Below, in pieces: positions 17,839-27,771 of a stretch of 64,000 nt of DNA. The notes below the pieces were generated by a model that saw only the letters and a program-made list of their open reading frames with translations, did no database searches and was not told the origin of the DNA. The position numbers and the translations under genes were made by a program. Source of the DNA: Deltaproteobacteria bacterium (GTDB lineage Bacteria > Myxococcota_A > UBA9160 > UBA4427); the NCBI GenBank assembly GCA_016713665.1, contig JADJOR010000008.1, positions 372,001 through 436,000 on the forward strand, written 5' to 3'. Every line of letters starts with the position of its first letter. Position 1 is the stretch's first letter.

Positions 17839-18848
17839 GGCGCGACTCCGCTGCCCTCGACGATCGAGGCGTCGTCCGCCGAACCGACGATCGTGCCATC
17901 CGAGCCCTCGAGAGCCGAAGCCGCTTCGGCCCCCACCCCCGGCGGCGGGCTCGAGACCGCCGCCGGCCCGGCGAGATCGCCGTCCGGCGCGTTGGAGCGG
18001 TAGAGCAGCTCCATCGTCGGCCCGCGGCGCAGCATCACGAAGACCTGCTCGAGCTGGCCGAGCTCGACGGCGGGCCGGACGACGGCGATCTGCGTCAATT
18101 GCCCCGTCGCCGCCTTGATCTCGGCCACCCGTCCGAGTCGCAGCCCCTTCGGATAGATGCCTCCGAGGCCCGAGGTGACGACCTCGTCGCCGACGACGAC
18201 GTCGGCCTCCCGCACGAAGAACTCGAACTCGAGCGCCCCGCGGCCGGCGCCTCGCACGATCCCGCGCGCACGGCTGCGCTGCACGAGCGCGTCGACCTCG
18301 CTCTGGTGGTCGAGCAGGAGCATCGTCTTCGCGGCATGGGCCGAGGTCGCGGTCACGACGCCGACCACGCCGTCGTAGGTGATGACGGGATTGCCGGGCT
18401 GGATGCCGGCCTCGGCGCCGCGATCGAGCAGGATCGAGCGGAACCACGGCGTCACGTCGAGGCCGACGATCTCGGCCGGGAGCATCGGAATCTCCACGTC
18501 GTCGCGCAGCGCGGCCACGCGCTCGAGATGGCCGCTCGTCACGAGCGCCTCCCGGAACTGCATGTTCTCCGACTCGATCTCCGCGACGCGCCGGGCGAGG
18601 CGGACGTTCTCCGAACGCACGGCGAGCAGATCGACGTAGTCGCGGTAGACGCCCTTGATGCCGTCGATGGGCGCGGAGATCAGCCGCTCGATCGGCGCGG
18701 TCGCCTCGAGCATCGCCGCCTGCCACCACGGCAGTCGGCGATCACCCTCCACGATGCTGCGGCGGTCGAGCACCATCGAGACGATCGCGAGCAGCACGAT
18801 CGCGACGACGACGATCGGCGCCACGAGACGCTTCAGAAGATCGGGCAT
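17835..18848 (-). CDS. mreC: Rod-shape-determining protein MreC
   Basis: Periplasmic scaffold of the elongasome, 337 residues. A membrane anchor spans about residues 8-28 and a coiled-coil helix about 70-100. The double beta-barrel core follows with MLPAEIVGLDVTPWFRSI, VGVVTATSAHAAKTMLL and VTSGLGGIYPKGL. The C-terminal about 50 residues are low-complexity (Pro, Gly, Ala, Ser, acidic). It is first of the mreC-mreD-mrdA-rodA overlap chain and lies 136 nt downstream of mreB, a gap that may hold an internal promoter. Confidence 0.93.
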   Translation of the reverse strand: MPDLLKRLVAPIVVVAIVLLAIVSMVLDRRSIVEGDRRLPWWQAAMLEATAPIERLISAPIDGIKGVYRDYVDLLAVRSENVRLARRVAEIESENMQFREALVTSGHLERVAALRDDVEIPMLPAEIVGLDVTPWFRSILLDRGAEAGIQPGNPVITYDGVVGVVTATSAHAAKTMLLLDHQSEVDALVQRSRARGIVRGAGRGALEFEFFVREADVVVGDEVVTSGLGGIYPKGLRLGRVAEIKAATGQLTQIAVVRPAVELGQLEQVFVMLRRGPTMELLYRSNAPDGDLAGPAAVSSPPPGVGAEAASALEGSDGTIVGSADDASIVEGSGVAP

Positions 18849-18984
18849 ACCCCTCGACCCGTCCCCTTCCTGTCGGCCCGGTCGGCAGCCCTGCTATGGG
18901 GCCACCCATTCCGTCCGCGATCCGGCCGCGAGCGGGAGAATCCGCGGCGGTCGCCCCCCCGGCGCCCGTCCGCTTCGCGACCGG

Positions 18985-20031
18985 TCAGGAGATCGGCGAC
19001 CGGAGCGTCACCTCGCGCAGGAGCGAGATCTCGTCGAGACAGCGGCCCGTCCCGATGGCCACGGCGGTGAGCGGATCCTCGGCCAGCATGACCGGCAGAC
19101 CCGTCGTCTCGCGCAGCAGGACGTCGAGATTGCGCAAGAGCGAGCCACCGCCCGACATCACGATGCCCTTGTCGACGATGTCCGCCGAGAGCTCGGGCGG
19201 CGTCTTCTCGAGGGCCATCTTCACGCTCTCGACGATCGCGTTGACGGGCTCGGCCAGCGCTTCGCGGACCTCTTCCGACTTGATCTCGAGGGTCTTCGGG
19301 ACGCCGAGCACGAGATCACGCCCCTTCACCTCGACCGAGTCGATCGTGTCGGAGGGATAGGCGGTGCCGATCTTGATCTTGATGAACTCCGCCGTGCGCT
19401 CGCCGATCAGCAGGTTGTACTTGCGCTTCACGTAGTTGATGATCGCGTCGTCCATCTTGTCGCCGCCGACGCGGATCGAGTTCGAGTAGACGATCCCCGA
19501 CAGCGAGATGACCGCGACCTCGGTCGTCCCGCCGCCGATGTCGATGATCATGTTGCCCGACGGCTCGGTCACCGGCAGCCCGGCCCCGATCGCCGCCGCC
19601 ATCGGCTCCTCGATCAGGTAGACCTCGCGCGCGCCGGCGAGCATCGCGCTCTCGCGCACTGCCCGCTTCTCGACTTCCGTGATCCCGGAAGGCACCGCGA
19701 TCACGATCCGCGGGCGCACCATCGTGCGCCGGTCGTGCACGCGGCGGATGAAATAACGAAGCATCGCCTCGGTGATGTCGAAGTCGGCGATGACGCCGTC
19801 CTTCAGCGGACGGATCGCGACGATGTGGCCCGGCGTGCGGCCGAGCATCTCCTTCGCGGCCTTGCCGACGGCGCGGACCTTGTCCGGCCCCCGCGCGTCT
19901 CGCGACACCGCCACGACGGAGGGCTCCGAGACGACGATGCCGCGGCCCTTGACGTACACGAGCGTGTTCGCCGTGCCGAGGTCGATTGCGAGGTCGTTGG
20001 AGAACCAGCCGAGAACGGTGTCGAGGATCAA
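18985..20031 (-). CDS. mreB: Actin-like rod-shape protein MreB (TTG start)
   Basis: Bacterial actin that positions the cell-wall elongation machinery. The motifs are DLAIDLGTANTLVYVKG (phosphate 1), IIDIGGGTTEVAV (phosphate 2) and VMSGGGSLLRNLDVLL (adenosine). The best start is TTG at complement 20029-20031: AAGGAGAGG sits 4-5 nt upstream and the product is 348 residues, the usual MreB length. An ATG 63 nt further upstream would add 21 residues never seen in MreB. About 290 nt of upstream DNA separates it from the divergent PpiD-like gene. Confidence 0.95.
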   Translation of the reverse strand: MILDTVLGWFSNDLAIDLGTANTLVYVKGRGIVVSEPSVVAVSRDARGPDKVRAVGKAAKEMLGRTPGHIVAIRPLKDGVIADFDITEAMLRYFIRRVHDRRTMVRPRIVIAVPSGITEVEKRAVRESAMLAGAREVYLIEEPMAAAIGAGLPVTEPSGNMIIDIGGGTTEVAVISLSGIVYSNSIRVGGDKMDDAIINYVKRKYNLLIGERTAEFIKIKIGTAYPSDTIDSVEVKGRDLVLGVPKTLEIKSEEVREALAEPVNAIVESVKMALEKTPPELSADIVDKGIVMSGGGSLLRNLDVLLRETTGLPVMLAEDPLTAVAIGTGRCLDEISLLREVTLRSPIS

Positions 20032-20325
20032 TTTCCCTCTCCTTGAAATGCCCTGATCGAAGCCGCACCCGCCGCCCGGGCTCGCGGGGCCCACACGCGT
20101 GCGCCTCGGGTATGCCCCATCGAATGCTCCGCCCCGCGTCCGAGCGCGCCACCGGCCGGGTTGGCAGCTCGTTCGCTAAACACCCGAAACGACAAAGATC
20201 TTCAGGGCTGCGAAAACGGACTTACGGTAACTGGGGGCCGCCGCCCGAGCAATCCGAAGTTAACGGAAGCGGGCGCGCGGCATCAGGGCGAAATCGAGCT
20301 TGCCCCGAATCCTTCGGGTCTCGTA

Positions 20326-21887
20326 ATGTTCGCCCCACCCCAACCGCCACCCGAGGTTTCCGCCTTGCTCGAATCCATGCGCCGCGGCCAGCGATGGCTG
20401 ACCCTCATCTTCGTCAGCGTCATCGGCGTCGTCTTCGTCTTCTTCCTGGGCACCGGCGGCGGCCTGGGCCCCGCGACCCCCTCGGGCAACGCGATCGTCC
20501 AGCTCGACGAAGTGCGGCTCACCCAGAACGACCTCGGCCGCGAGCGCGCGGCCATGGAAGAGCGCCTGCGGGCCGAGCTCGGCGACGCCTACGACCAGCT
20601 GGGTGCCGACAAGTACCTCGACAGTCAGGCCCTCTCCCGGCTGATCAATCAGCTCGTGCTCGCGGCGGCGGCCCAGGACATGGGTCTGCAGGTCACGAAG
20701 GACGAGATCCGGCGCGTCGTGCAGTCGAGCCCGGGCTTCATCGACGAGGAGGGCCGCTTCGTCCCCGAGGCCTTCGACCGATTCGCCGAGGACCAGTACG
20801 GCAGCCAGCGCGCGTTCATGGAGGCCTTCACCCGCGATCTGCTCGGCCAGAAGCTGATCCAGCTGCTCGCGGGCCAGACGGCGATCGCGGATGCCGAGCT
20901 CGACCTCGCCATCCGCTACGAGCTCGAGGACGTCCAGCTCGTCTACGTGGCCTTCGATGAAAGCCAGCTGCCGCCGGGCGAGCTGCTGGCCGACGCCGAT
21001 GTCGAGGCCTACGCCGCAGCCCATGAGACCGAGCTCGAGAAGCTCTTCAGCGAGCGCGAGGCCGAGCTGTCCCAGCCCGAGCGCGTGCACGCGCGCCACA
21101 TCCTGGTCCCCGTCGCGAGCGACGCGAGCGAGGCGGACCTCGCCGCCGCGCGCGAGCGGGCCCAGGCGGCCCGGGACCGGGTCCTCGCCGGTGAGGATTT
21201 CGCGGCAGTGGCCGCCGAAGTCTCAGGGGATACCGCCACGGCGAGCCTCGGCGGCGACCTCGGGACCTTCGTCCGGGGCGTCAATGACCCGGCGCTCGAC
21301 GACGCCGCCTTCGCCCTCGAGTCCGGCGGCGTCTCCGAGGTCGTGCGCTCGGTCCATGGCTTCCACGTGATCCGCGTCGACGAGAAGCAGCCGGCCGAGC
21401 CGGCGACCTTCGCGGCCCACCGCCTGGCCCTGGCGCGCGAGGGTGCGACGCGCGAGCGCGCGACGAAGCTCGCCGACGAACGCAGCCTGGCCCTCGCCAC
21501 CGCCGTTCGCGACGGAAAATCCCTCGAAGACGCCGCCCGCGAGGCCGGCCTCAACCTCGAGCGCCCCCGAGCCTGAAACGCCGAGAGGACGGCTTCATCC
21601 CCGGCCTCGGCGCCGCCGGTGGGATCCTGACGACGGCCTTCACTCTCGAGCCGGGCCAGTCGAGCCCCGAGATCTTCGACCTCGCCGACAAGAAGGTCCT
21701 GGTCCAGGTCCAGGCGCGGACCCGGATCGACGAGGATCGCCTCGTCAGCGAGCGCGCCACGCGGCGGGAGCAGGCTCGCATGCAGAAGCAGAACGGGACG
21801 GTCCAGGCCTGGGTCGACGACTACCGCACGCGCCTCGAGCGCTCGGGTCGGCTCCTGATCAACGCGGAGCTCGCCCTGGGATCGTGA
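20326..21887 (+). CDS. SurA/PpiD-like membrane-anchored peptidyl-prolyl isomerase, with an apparent frameshift
   Basis: Periplasmic folding factor anchored by one membrane segment (about residues 24-42). A SurA_N-type helical domain follows, then a parvulin rotamase domain at about 255-365 with VHARHILV, LGGDLGTF and VVRSVHGFHVIRV. The frame stops early at TGA 21574-21576. A run of five C (21564-21568) needs one more C to continue as ERPPSLKRREDGFIPGLG. That gives the expected PpiD-type C-terminal domain (AFTLEPGQSSPEIFDL) to the stop at 21885-21887. The ATG has no clear Shine-Dalgarno, so the start is uncertain. It is more PpiD-like than SurA-like because of the anchor. Confidence 0.82.
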
Positions 21888-21945
21888 CGCGGCCGGCCGC
21901 GGTCACGGACCCGGACACGGACACGGCCACGGCCACGGCCACGGC
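21884..21945. repeat. Strong hairpin and hexamer tandem repeats between convergent genes
   Basis: GCGGCCGGCCGC (21889-21900) is a perfect palindrome flanked by GTGAC and GTCAC, giving a long hairpin with one bulge over the end of the PpiD-like gene. Behind it lie two GGACAC and three GGCCAC units (about 21912-21944). The hairpin may end transcription from both sides. No T-run is present, so it is not a classical intrinsic terminator. Confidence 0.5.
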
Positions 21946-21948
21946 AGG

Positions 21949-22542
21949 CTAGGCGAACGATTCCTTGCGGTGGCGGATCAGCTCGATGAACTCGGAGCGG
22001 GTCTTCGGGTCGGACTCGAAGGATCCGCGCAGCGAGCTCGTGATCGCGAAGCTGTTCTGCTTCTCGACGCCTCGCATCATCATGCACAGATGTTTGGCCT
22101 CGACGACGACGCCTACGCCCTTCGGCTTGAGCACGCTCTCGAGGGTCTGCGCGATGTCCATCGTGAGTCGCTCCTGGACCTGGAGTCTTCGGGCGAAGAT
22201 CTCGACCGTGCGCGGGATCTTCGACAGCCCCACGACCTTCCCTTTCGGGATGTAGGCGACGTGGACGCGGCCGAAGAAGGGCACCATGTGGTGCTCGCAG
22301 AGGCTGTAGAAATCGATGTCCTTGACCAGGACCATCTCGTCGTAGTCGACGTCGAAGAGCGCGCCGGTCAGGATCTCCGCCGGATCCTGGTGGTAGCCCT
22401 TCGCGAAGAAGCGCATCGCCTTTGCGACGCGTTGGGGCGTCTTCAGCAGTCCGTCGCGGGTCGGGTTCTCACCGAGCTCCTTCAGGATCGCCTCGACGTT
22501 GCTCTCGATCGGGTCGCTGGCGTGTCCGCCCTTCGTCGTCAT
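21949..22542 (-). CDS. folE: GTP cyclohydrolase I
   Basis: Converts GTP to 7,8-dihydroneopterin triphosphate, the first step of tetrahydrofolate (and queuosine) synthesis. The 197-residue protein has the zinc ligands Cys82 and His85 (SLCEHHMVPF) and Cys153 (HLCMMMRGV), plus RLQVQERLT. GGAGAT precedes the ATG. The leader carries a perfect hairpin CCTTTCC-GCC-GGAAAGG (22564-22580) about 22 nt before the start. Convergent with the PpiD-like gene. Confidence 0.95.
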   Translation of the reverse strand: MTTKGGHASDPIESNVEAILKELGENPTRDGLLKTPQRVAKAMRFFAKGYHQDPAEILTGALFDVDYDEMVLVKDIDFYSLCEHHMVPFFGRVHVAYIPKGKVVGLSKIPRTVEIFARRLQVQERLTMDIAQTLESVLKPKGVGVVVEAKHLCMMMRGVEKQNSFAITSSLRGSFESDPKTRSEFIELIRHRKESFA

Positions 22543-22723
22543 GACTTCGAGATCTCCACCCGGCCTTTCCGCCGGAAAGGGTCCGGGCCGCGAGCCCGGC
22601 GCCGAGCTCCTTGAGCGGCGGGGGGCGGGTTCGGGCGCGAGCGCAGCTTAGCCGCTCACCCCGAGCGAGTCAGAACGCCGATCGCATTCTCACCGATCTT
22701 GCATGCGCCCTGCGGACTCGATT

Positions 22724-23431
22724 TCAGAACTCCCGGATCAGCCCGCGCACGATGCCCCGGATCTCGACCTGGGATGCATGGAACTCCATCGGCTGCATCG
22801 TCTGATTGGCGGGGACCAGCCGGACCTGGGAGCCCGAGCGGTAGAAGCGTTTGAGGGTCGCCTCCTGGCCCTCGACCAGAGCGACGACGGTCTCGCCGTT
22901 GCGCGCCTCTCGTCGACTCTCGATCACGACCAGATCGCCGTCACAGATCTGGTCCTCGATCATCGAATCCCCGCGCACGCGCAGCACGAAATGGTCCCGC
23001 CCTCGCGCCGTCATCGCCGCCGGCACCGACAGGGTCTCCGCCGTCCCCGCCTCGGGCTCGATCGCCTCGATCGGCCGGCCCGCCGCCACCGCTCCGAGGA
23101 TCGGAAGCTCGACACTGTCCTGGCGGGCGCTGCTCGGCACGGGCTCGACCGAGCGCGACCGGTTCCAGGCCTTGCGCAGGTAGCCCTTGTCGACGAGATG
23201 CTTGACGTGCTTATGGACCGTCGCGACGGAGGAGAGGTCGAAGGCCGCCGCGATCTCCTCGAGGCTCGGCGAGTAGCCCTTGTCCGCCACGAATCGGGCG
23301 ACGAAATCGAGGACCTCGCGCTGCCGACGGGTCAGCGCCTGGGTCGGAATCGGGCCCGGGATCTGAGACGGCGCTGGGCGCTGGGCGCGGGTCGATGCTT
23401 CCGATTGGGCGGGACTCGGGGCGCTCGGCAT
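22724..23431 (-). CDS. lexA: LexA repressor
   Basis: SOS-response repressor and RecA-activated autoprotease, 235 residues. A proline-rich N-terminal 30 residues precedes the winged helix (LTRRQREVLDFV, YSPSLEEIAAAFDLSS). The recognition helix contains SSVATVHKHVKHL. The peptidase domain has the Ala117-Gly118 cleavage site, Ser156 in GDSMIED and Lys194 in ATLKRF. GGAGGA lies 9 nt upstream of the ATG. It is divergent from groESL across 346 nt. Autoregulation is probable, and a candidate operator is annotated separately. Confidence 0.94.
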   Translation of the reverse strand: MPSAPSPAQSEASTRAQRPAPSQIPGPIPTQALTRRQREVLDFVARFVADKGYSPSLEEIAAAFDLSSVATVHKHVKHLVDKGYLRKAWNRSRSVEPVPSSARQDSVELPILGAVAAGRPIEAIEPEAGTAETLSVPAAMTARGRDHFVLRVRGDSMIEDQICDGDLVVIESRREARNGETVVALVEGQEATLKRFYRSGSQVRLVPANQTMQPMEFHASQVEIRGIVRGLIREF

Positions 23432-23454
23432 GACTTGATCCTCCGGCTTCGATG

Positions 23455-23498
23455 GACTTTCGCCTGCTCAAAATCGACGAAATGGAAGCGAAAGTCAA
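23455..23498 (-). promoter_or_regulatory. lexA promoter overlapped by a perfect 9-bp inverted repeat
   Basis: On the minus strand TTGACT (complement 23493-23498) and GATTTT (complement 23470-23475) are 17 nt apart, a plausible sigma-70 promoter. GACTTTCGC (23455-23463) and GCGAAAGTC (23488-23496) form a perfect 9-bp inverted repeat with a 24-nt spacer. One arm overlaps the -35 box and the other lies just past the -10 box. That is the right geometry for autorepression, but it matches no LexA box I know. Confidence 0.5.
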
Positions 23499-23537
23499 CG
23501 CCTTGCCCCCATACGAGGATTTTTTTCGAGGCCTTGG

Positions 23538-23565
23538 TTGACGCACCCCTTCCAGGGCCTAGCTT
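23538..23565 (+). promoter_or_regulatory. Sigma-70-type promoter of groESL
   Basis: TTGACG (23538-23543) and TAGCTT (23560-23565) are separated by 16 nt and lie directly upstream of the CIRCE element. Transcription would start near 23572, giving a leader of about 205 nt before groES. The leader shows no other motif I recognise. Confidence 0.6.
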
Positions 23566-23574
23566 GCTCCGCCG

Positions 23575-23601
23575 TTGGCACTCGACGTCGTCGACTGCCA
23601 A
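23575..23601. promoter_or_regulatory. CIRCE operator (HrcA binding site)
   Basis: TTGGCACTC (23575-23583), nine bases, then GACTGCCAA (23593-23601). The arms pair at 8 of 9 positions and differ from the consensus arms TTAGCACTC and GAGTGCTAA by few bases, with the exact N9 spacer. It sits at the expected transcription start of groESL. The HrcA repressor would bind here and release on heat shock. No hrcA gene is in the window. Confidence 0.8.
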
Positions 23602-23777
23602 CGAGGCCGGCTCGACCGGTCGATCCAAGCAATCGATCCAACGGGACCCCGAGGTCGTTCAATCCGAACGCCCCGGACCCAATACCAACCGAGCCTTCTC
23701 GAGCGATCGGGAGGGCGTTCGCTCTCCGCGGCCCCCCAATGCGGCCCAGCGGAGCGCGATTCAAAGAGAGGCGACTC

Positions 23778-24065
23778 ATGAAGATCCGTCCGCTCCAGGA
23801 CCGCATCCTCGTCAAGCGCGTGGATGAGGAGAGCAAGACCAGCGGGGGCATCATCATCCCCGATACCGCCAAGGAAAAGCCGCAAGAGGGCAAGGTCGTG
23901 GCCGTCGGCCCCGGCAAGGTCCTCGAGACCGGCAAGGTCTCCGAGCCCAACGTGAAGAAGGGCGACCGCATCCTCTTCAGCAAGTACGCCGGGACCGAGA
24001 TCACGGTCGAAGGCGTCGAGCACATCATCATTCGCGAGGACGACGTCCTCGCGGTCTACGAATAA
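23778..24065 (+). CDS. groES: Co-chaperonin GroES
   Basis: Lid of the GroEL folding chamber, 95 residues. IRPLQDRILVKRV, the mobile loop with SGGIIIPDTAKEKPQEG, and DRILFSKYAGTEI are all standard. AGAGAGG precedes the ATG by about 7 nt. First gene of the groES-groEL operon under the promoter and CIRCE box annotated upstream. Confidence 0.98.
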   Translation: MKIRPLQDRILVKRVDEESKTSGGIIIPDTAKEKPQEGKVVAVGPGKVLETGKVSEPNVKKGDRILFSKYAGTEITVEGVEHIIIREDDVLAVYE

Positions 24066-24083
24066 GCAGGAGGTCCACCCATC

Positions 24084-25733
<1,650 letters not shown>

Positions 25734-25816
25734 TCCCTGTCCTGCACGGTGAGGCCCGCGAGAGCGGGCCGCGCTGAACCGATGAGCCTCACGCGCGACC
25801 CGCGCGAGGCAAACGA

Positions 25817-25846
25817 GGCCCCCGTCGCCGACCGGCGGCGGGGGTT
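25817..25846 (+). terminator. Rho-independent terminator after groEL
   Basis: CCCCCGTCGCC (25817-25827) pairs with GGCGGCGGGGG (25832-25842) around a GACC loop, with one G-T wobble, followed by TTTT. A second GC hairpin (GGCCCGC-GAGA-GCGGGCC) lies earlier in the same gap. Confidence 0.8.
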
Positions 25847-25932
25847 TTCGTTGATCGGCCCCAGCCGTCGCGATTTCCTTCGCCCCCTCGAATCGCCATA
25901 CTCGGTCCTGGCCCAGGCCAACGGGGGAGTGC

Positions 25933-27035
25933 ATGTCGGAGCCAGCCATCGAATCCCAGCTCGCGCAACACGCGCTGAGCGTCGACCTGCTCGGACTCCT
26001 CGCCGTCGGCATCCTCGTCCTCGCCAATGGTTATTTCGTCGCGACCGAGTTCGCCCTGGTCGCCGTGCGCCGCAGCCAGATCCAGGTCTGGGTCGGCGAG
26101 GGACGCCGCGGCGCCCAGGCCGCCTCCGATGCCATCGATCGCCTCGACGACGCCATCGCCGCGACCCAGCTCGGCATCACCATCGCGAGCATCGGCCTCG
26201 GCTGGGTCGGCGAGTCCGTCGTCTCGTCGCTGCTCTCGGCGCCCCTCGAGTGGCTCGGCATCGAGAGCCGCGTCGCGCTCCACACGATCGCGACGCTGAT
26301 CGCGTTCACGTTGATCACCTTCCTCCACGTCGTGGTCGGCGAGCTCGCGCCGAAGGCGATCGCGCTGCAGCGCCCCGGCGAGGTCGCGATCCTCTTCGCA
26401 CAACCGCTGCTCGTATTCGGTCGGGTCTTCCGCTGGGTGCTCGTCGCGATGAATGGCACGGGCAACGCACTCGTGCGTCTGGCAGGCTTCCACGCGATCT
26501 CGGGCCATCAGGTCCACTCCGCCGAAGAGCTCCACCTGCTCGTCTCCGAGGCTCATGCCGCCGGCACGATCCGCCCCGAGCAGGGCAAGATCCTCGGCAA
26601 GGTCTTCAAGAGCGCGTCGAAGCGCGTCCGCGACGTGATGATTCCACGCGAGCGCATCTTCTCGATCCCCGTCACGACCGATCCCGAGACCCTGCTCGAC
26701 CGCCTGCGCGAAGAGGGATACACACGCCTGCCCGTCTTCGACGGCGACCTCGATCGCGTCGTCGGCATCCTGCATACGAAAGATCTTTTCATCTCTACGC
26801 CAAGACGCGACTCGTGCTGCTCTCCGACGCCATCCGGCCGGCGATCGAGATCCGCCCGGACGCGGAGATCGCCGAGGCGCTCCGGCTCTTCCGCCGCGGT
26901 CGCCGACACATGGCGCTCGTGCGCGAGGTCACGGGCCGGGTGATCGGACTCGTGACGCTCGAGGACGTGCTCGAAGAGCTCGTCGGCGAAATCGAGGACG
27001 AGCACGACGACCCGACCCCCGCCGGGTCGGAGTAG
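25933..27035 (+). CDS. CNNM/CBS-domain transporter-like protein (HlyC/CorC family), with an apparent frameshift
   Basis: Inner-membrane protein: a DUF21/CNNM domain with three or four membrane segments (residues about 20-190) followed by a pair of CBS domains and a short acidic tail. The family is linked to Mg2+/Co2+ efflux or resistance. The N-terminal ANGYFVATEFALVAVRRSQ and IASIGLGWVGE motifs are typical. The frame breaks in the first CBS domain at TTTT (26786-26789). One extra T gives HTKDLFHLYAKTRLVLL and restores the second CBS domain (VIGLVTLEDVLEELVGEIEDE) to the stop at 27035. The C-terminal CorC/HlyC domain is absent. Confidence 0.85.
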
Positions 27036-27093
27036 GCGCGCTCCCGAGCGTCGGGTTGCGGCGTCCCGCCCGAGCCTGCAAGATCGCGATCCC

Positions 27094-27749
27094 ATGTCGC
27101 AGGCCCCGTCCCGCCCGAACAAGCGTCGTGAACCGGTCCGGGCTCGGAACCGTTGGCGAATCGTCGTCGTCCTCGCCTCGATCGCGCGCTGCTCGCGGGC
27201 TGCGCGGCGGTGCCGATGCAGCGTCCGCCTTCGTCGGCCTCCACCGAGCCTGCCGACCGGCCCGACTCCGCGGCCGCGCCGAGCACGCCGCGCGAGACGG
27301 AGACGACGCCGCCCGAATCGAGCGCCGTGCCGACCCCTCCGGAGCCGGAGCCGCGGGTCCTGATCGTGAAGGCCTCCGCCTACAACTCGCGGCGCGGCCA
27401 GACCGATGCGACCCCGAGCATCGGCGCATGGGGCGATCGGCTCGTGCCCGGCATGAAGGCCATCGCGGTCTCGAAGGATCTCTTCGAGCTCGGTCTGCGC
27501 AGGGGCCAGCGCGTTCGGATCGCGGGGCTCCCGGGCGAGTTCGTCGTGCTCGACCGCATGCCGTCGCGCTGGCAGCAGAAGATCGACATCTACATGGGTC
27601 TCGATGTCCGGGCCGCGCTCCGCTGGGGCGTCCGGCAGGTCGAGATCAGCTGGATCCCCGAGGAAGAGACGGCGATCGGGACCGGATCGGCGCCAGAGGG
27701 CGCCTCCGACGCACCCCCGGACCCGGACATCGCCTCGCAAGCCGACTAG
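27094..27749 (+). CDS. 3D-domain lipoprotein, with an apparent frameshift in the signal peptide
   Basis: The C-terminal half carries the 3D (Asp-Asp-Asp) domain: VKASAYNSRRGQTDATPSIG, AWGDRLVPGMKAIAVSKDL and VLDRMPSRWQQKIDIYMG. This domain is shared with MltA-type lytic transglycosylases and cell-wall enzymes. Downstream of 27186 the frame reads ALLAGCAAVP, a lipobox, but has no hydrophobic start. The ATG at 27094 gives a basic N terminus and IVVVLASIA in the frame one base off. Restoring one base near 27185 joins them into a complete lipoprotein signal. The linker is Pro/Glu/Thr-rich. Role: probable peptidoglycan-active lipoprotein. Confidence 0.72.
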
Positions 27750-27771
27750 CACCATCGAGCGAGGAGTCTTC

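Noticed and set aside
16337..17899. Possible extension of rodA or mrdA as long fusions
   Set aside because: The extra residues come from the wrong frame of neighbours. ATGA/GTGA overlaps give normal-length RodA and PBP2.
21916..21945. CRISPR-like short repeats
   Set aside because: Units are six bases with no spacers. A simple tandem repeat.
23602..23777. Possible small gene in the groES leader
   Set aside because: Open frames exist, but composition is unlike protein and no ribosome-binding site is seen. A 5' untranslated leader is simpler.
27153..27749. 3D-domain protein starting at ATG 27153 as a cytoplasmic protein
   Set aside because: That start puts a lipobox at residue 16 without any hydrophobic helix. 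The frameshift explanation fits better.
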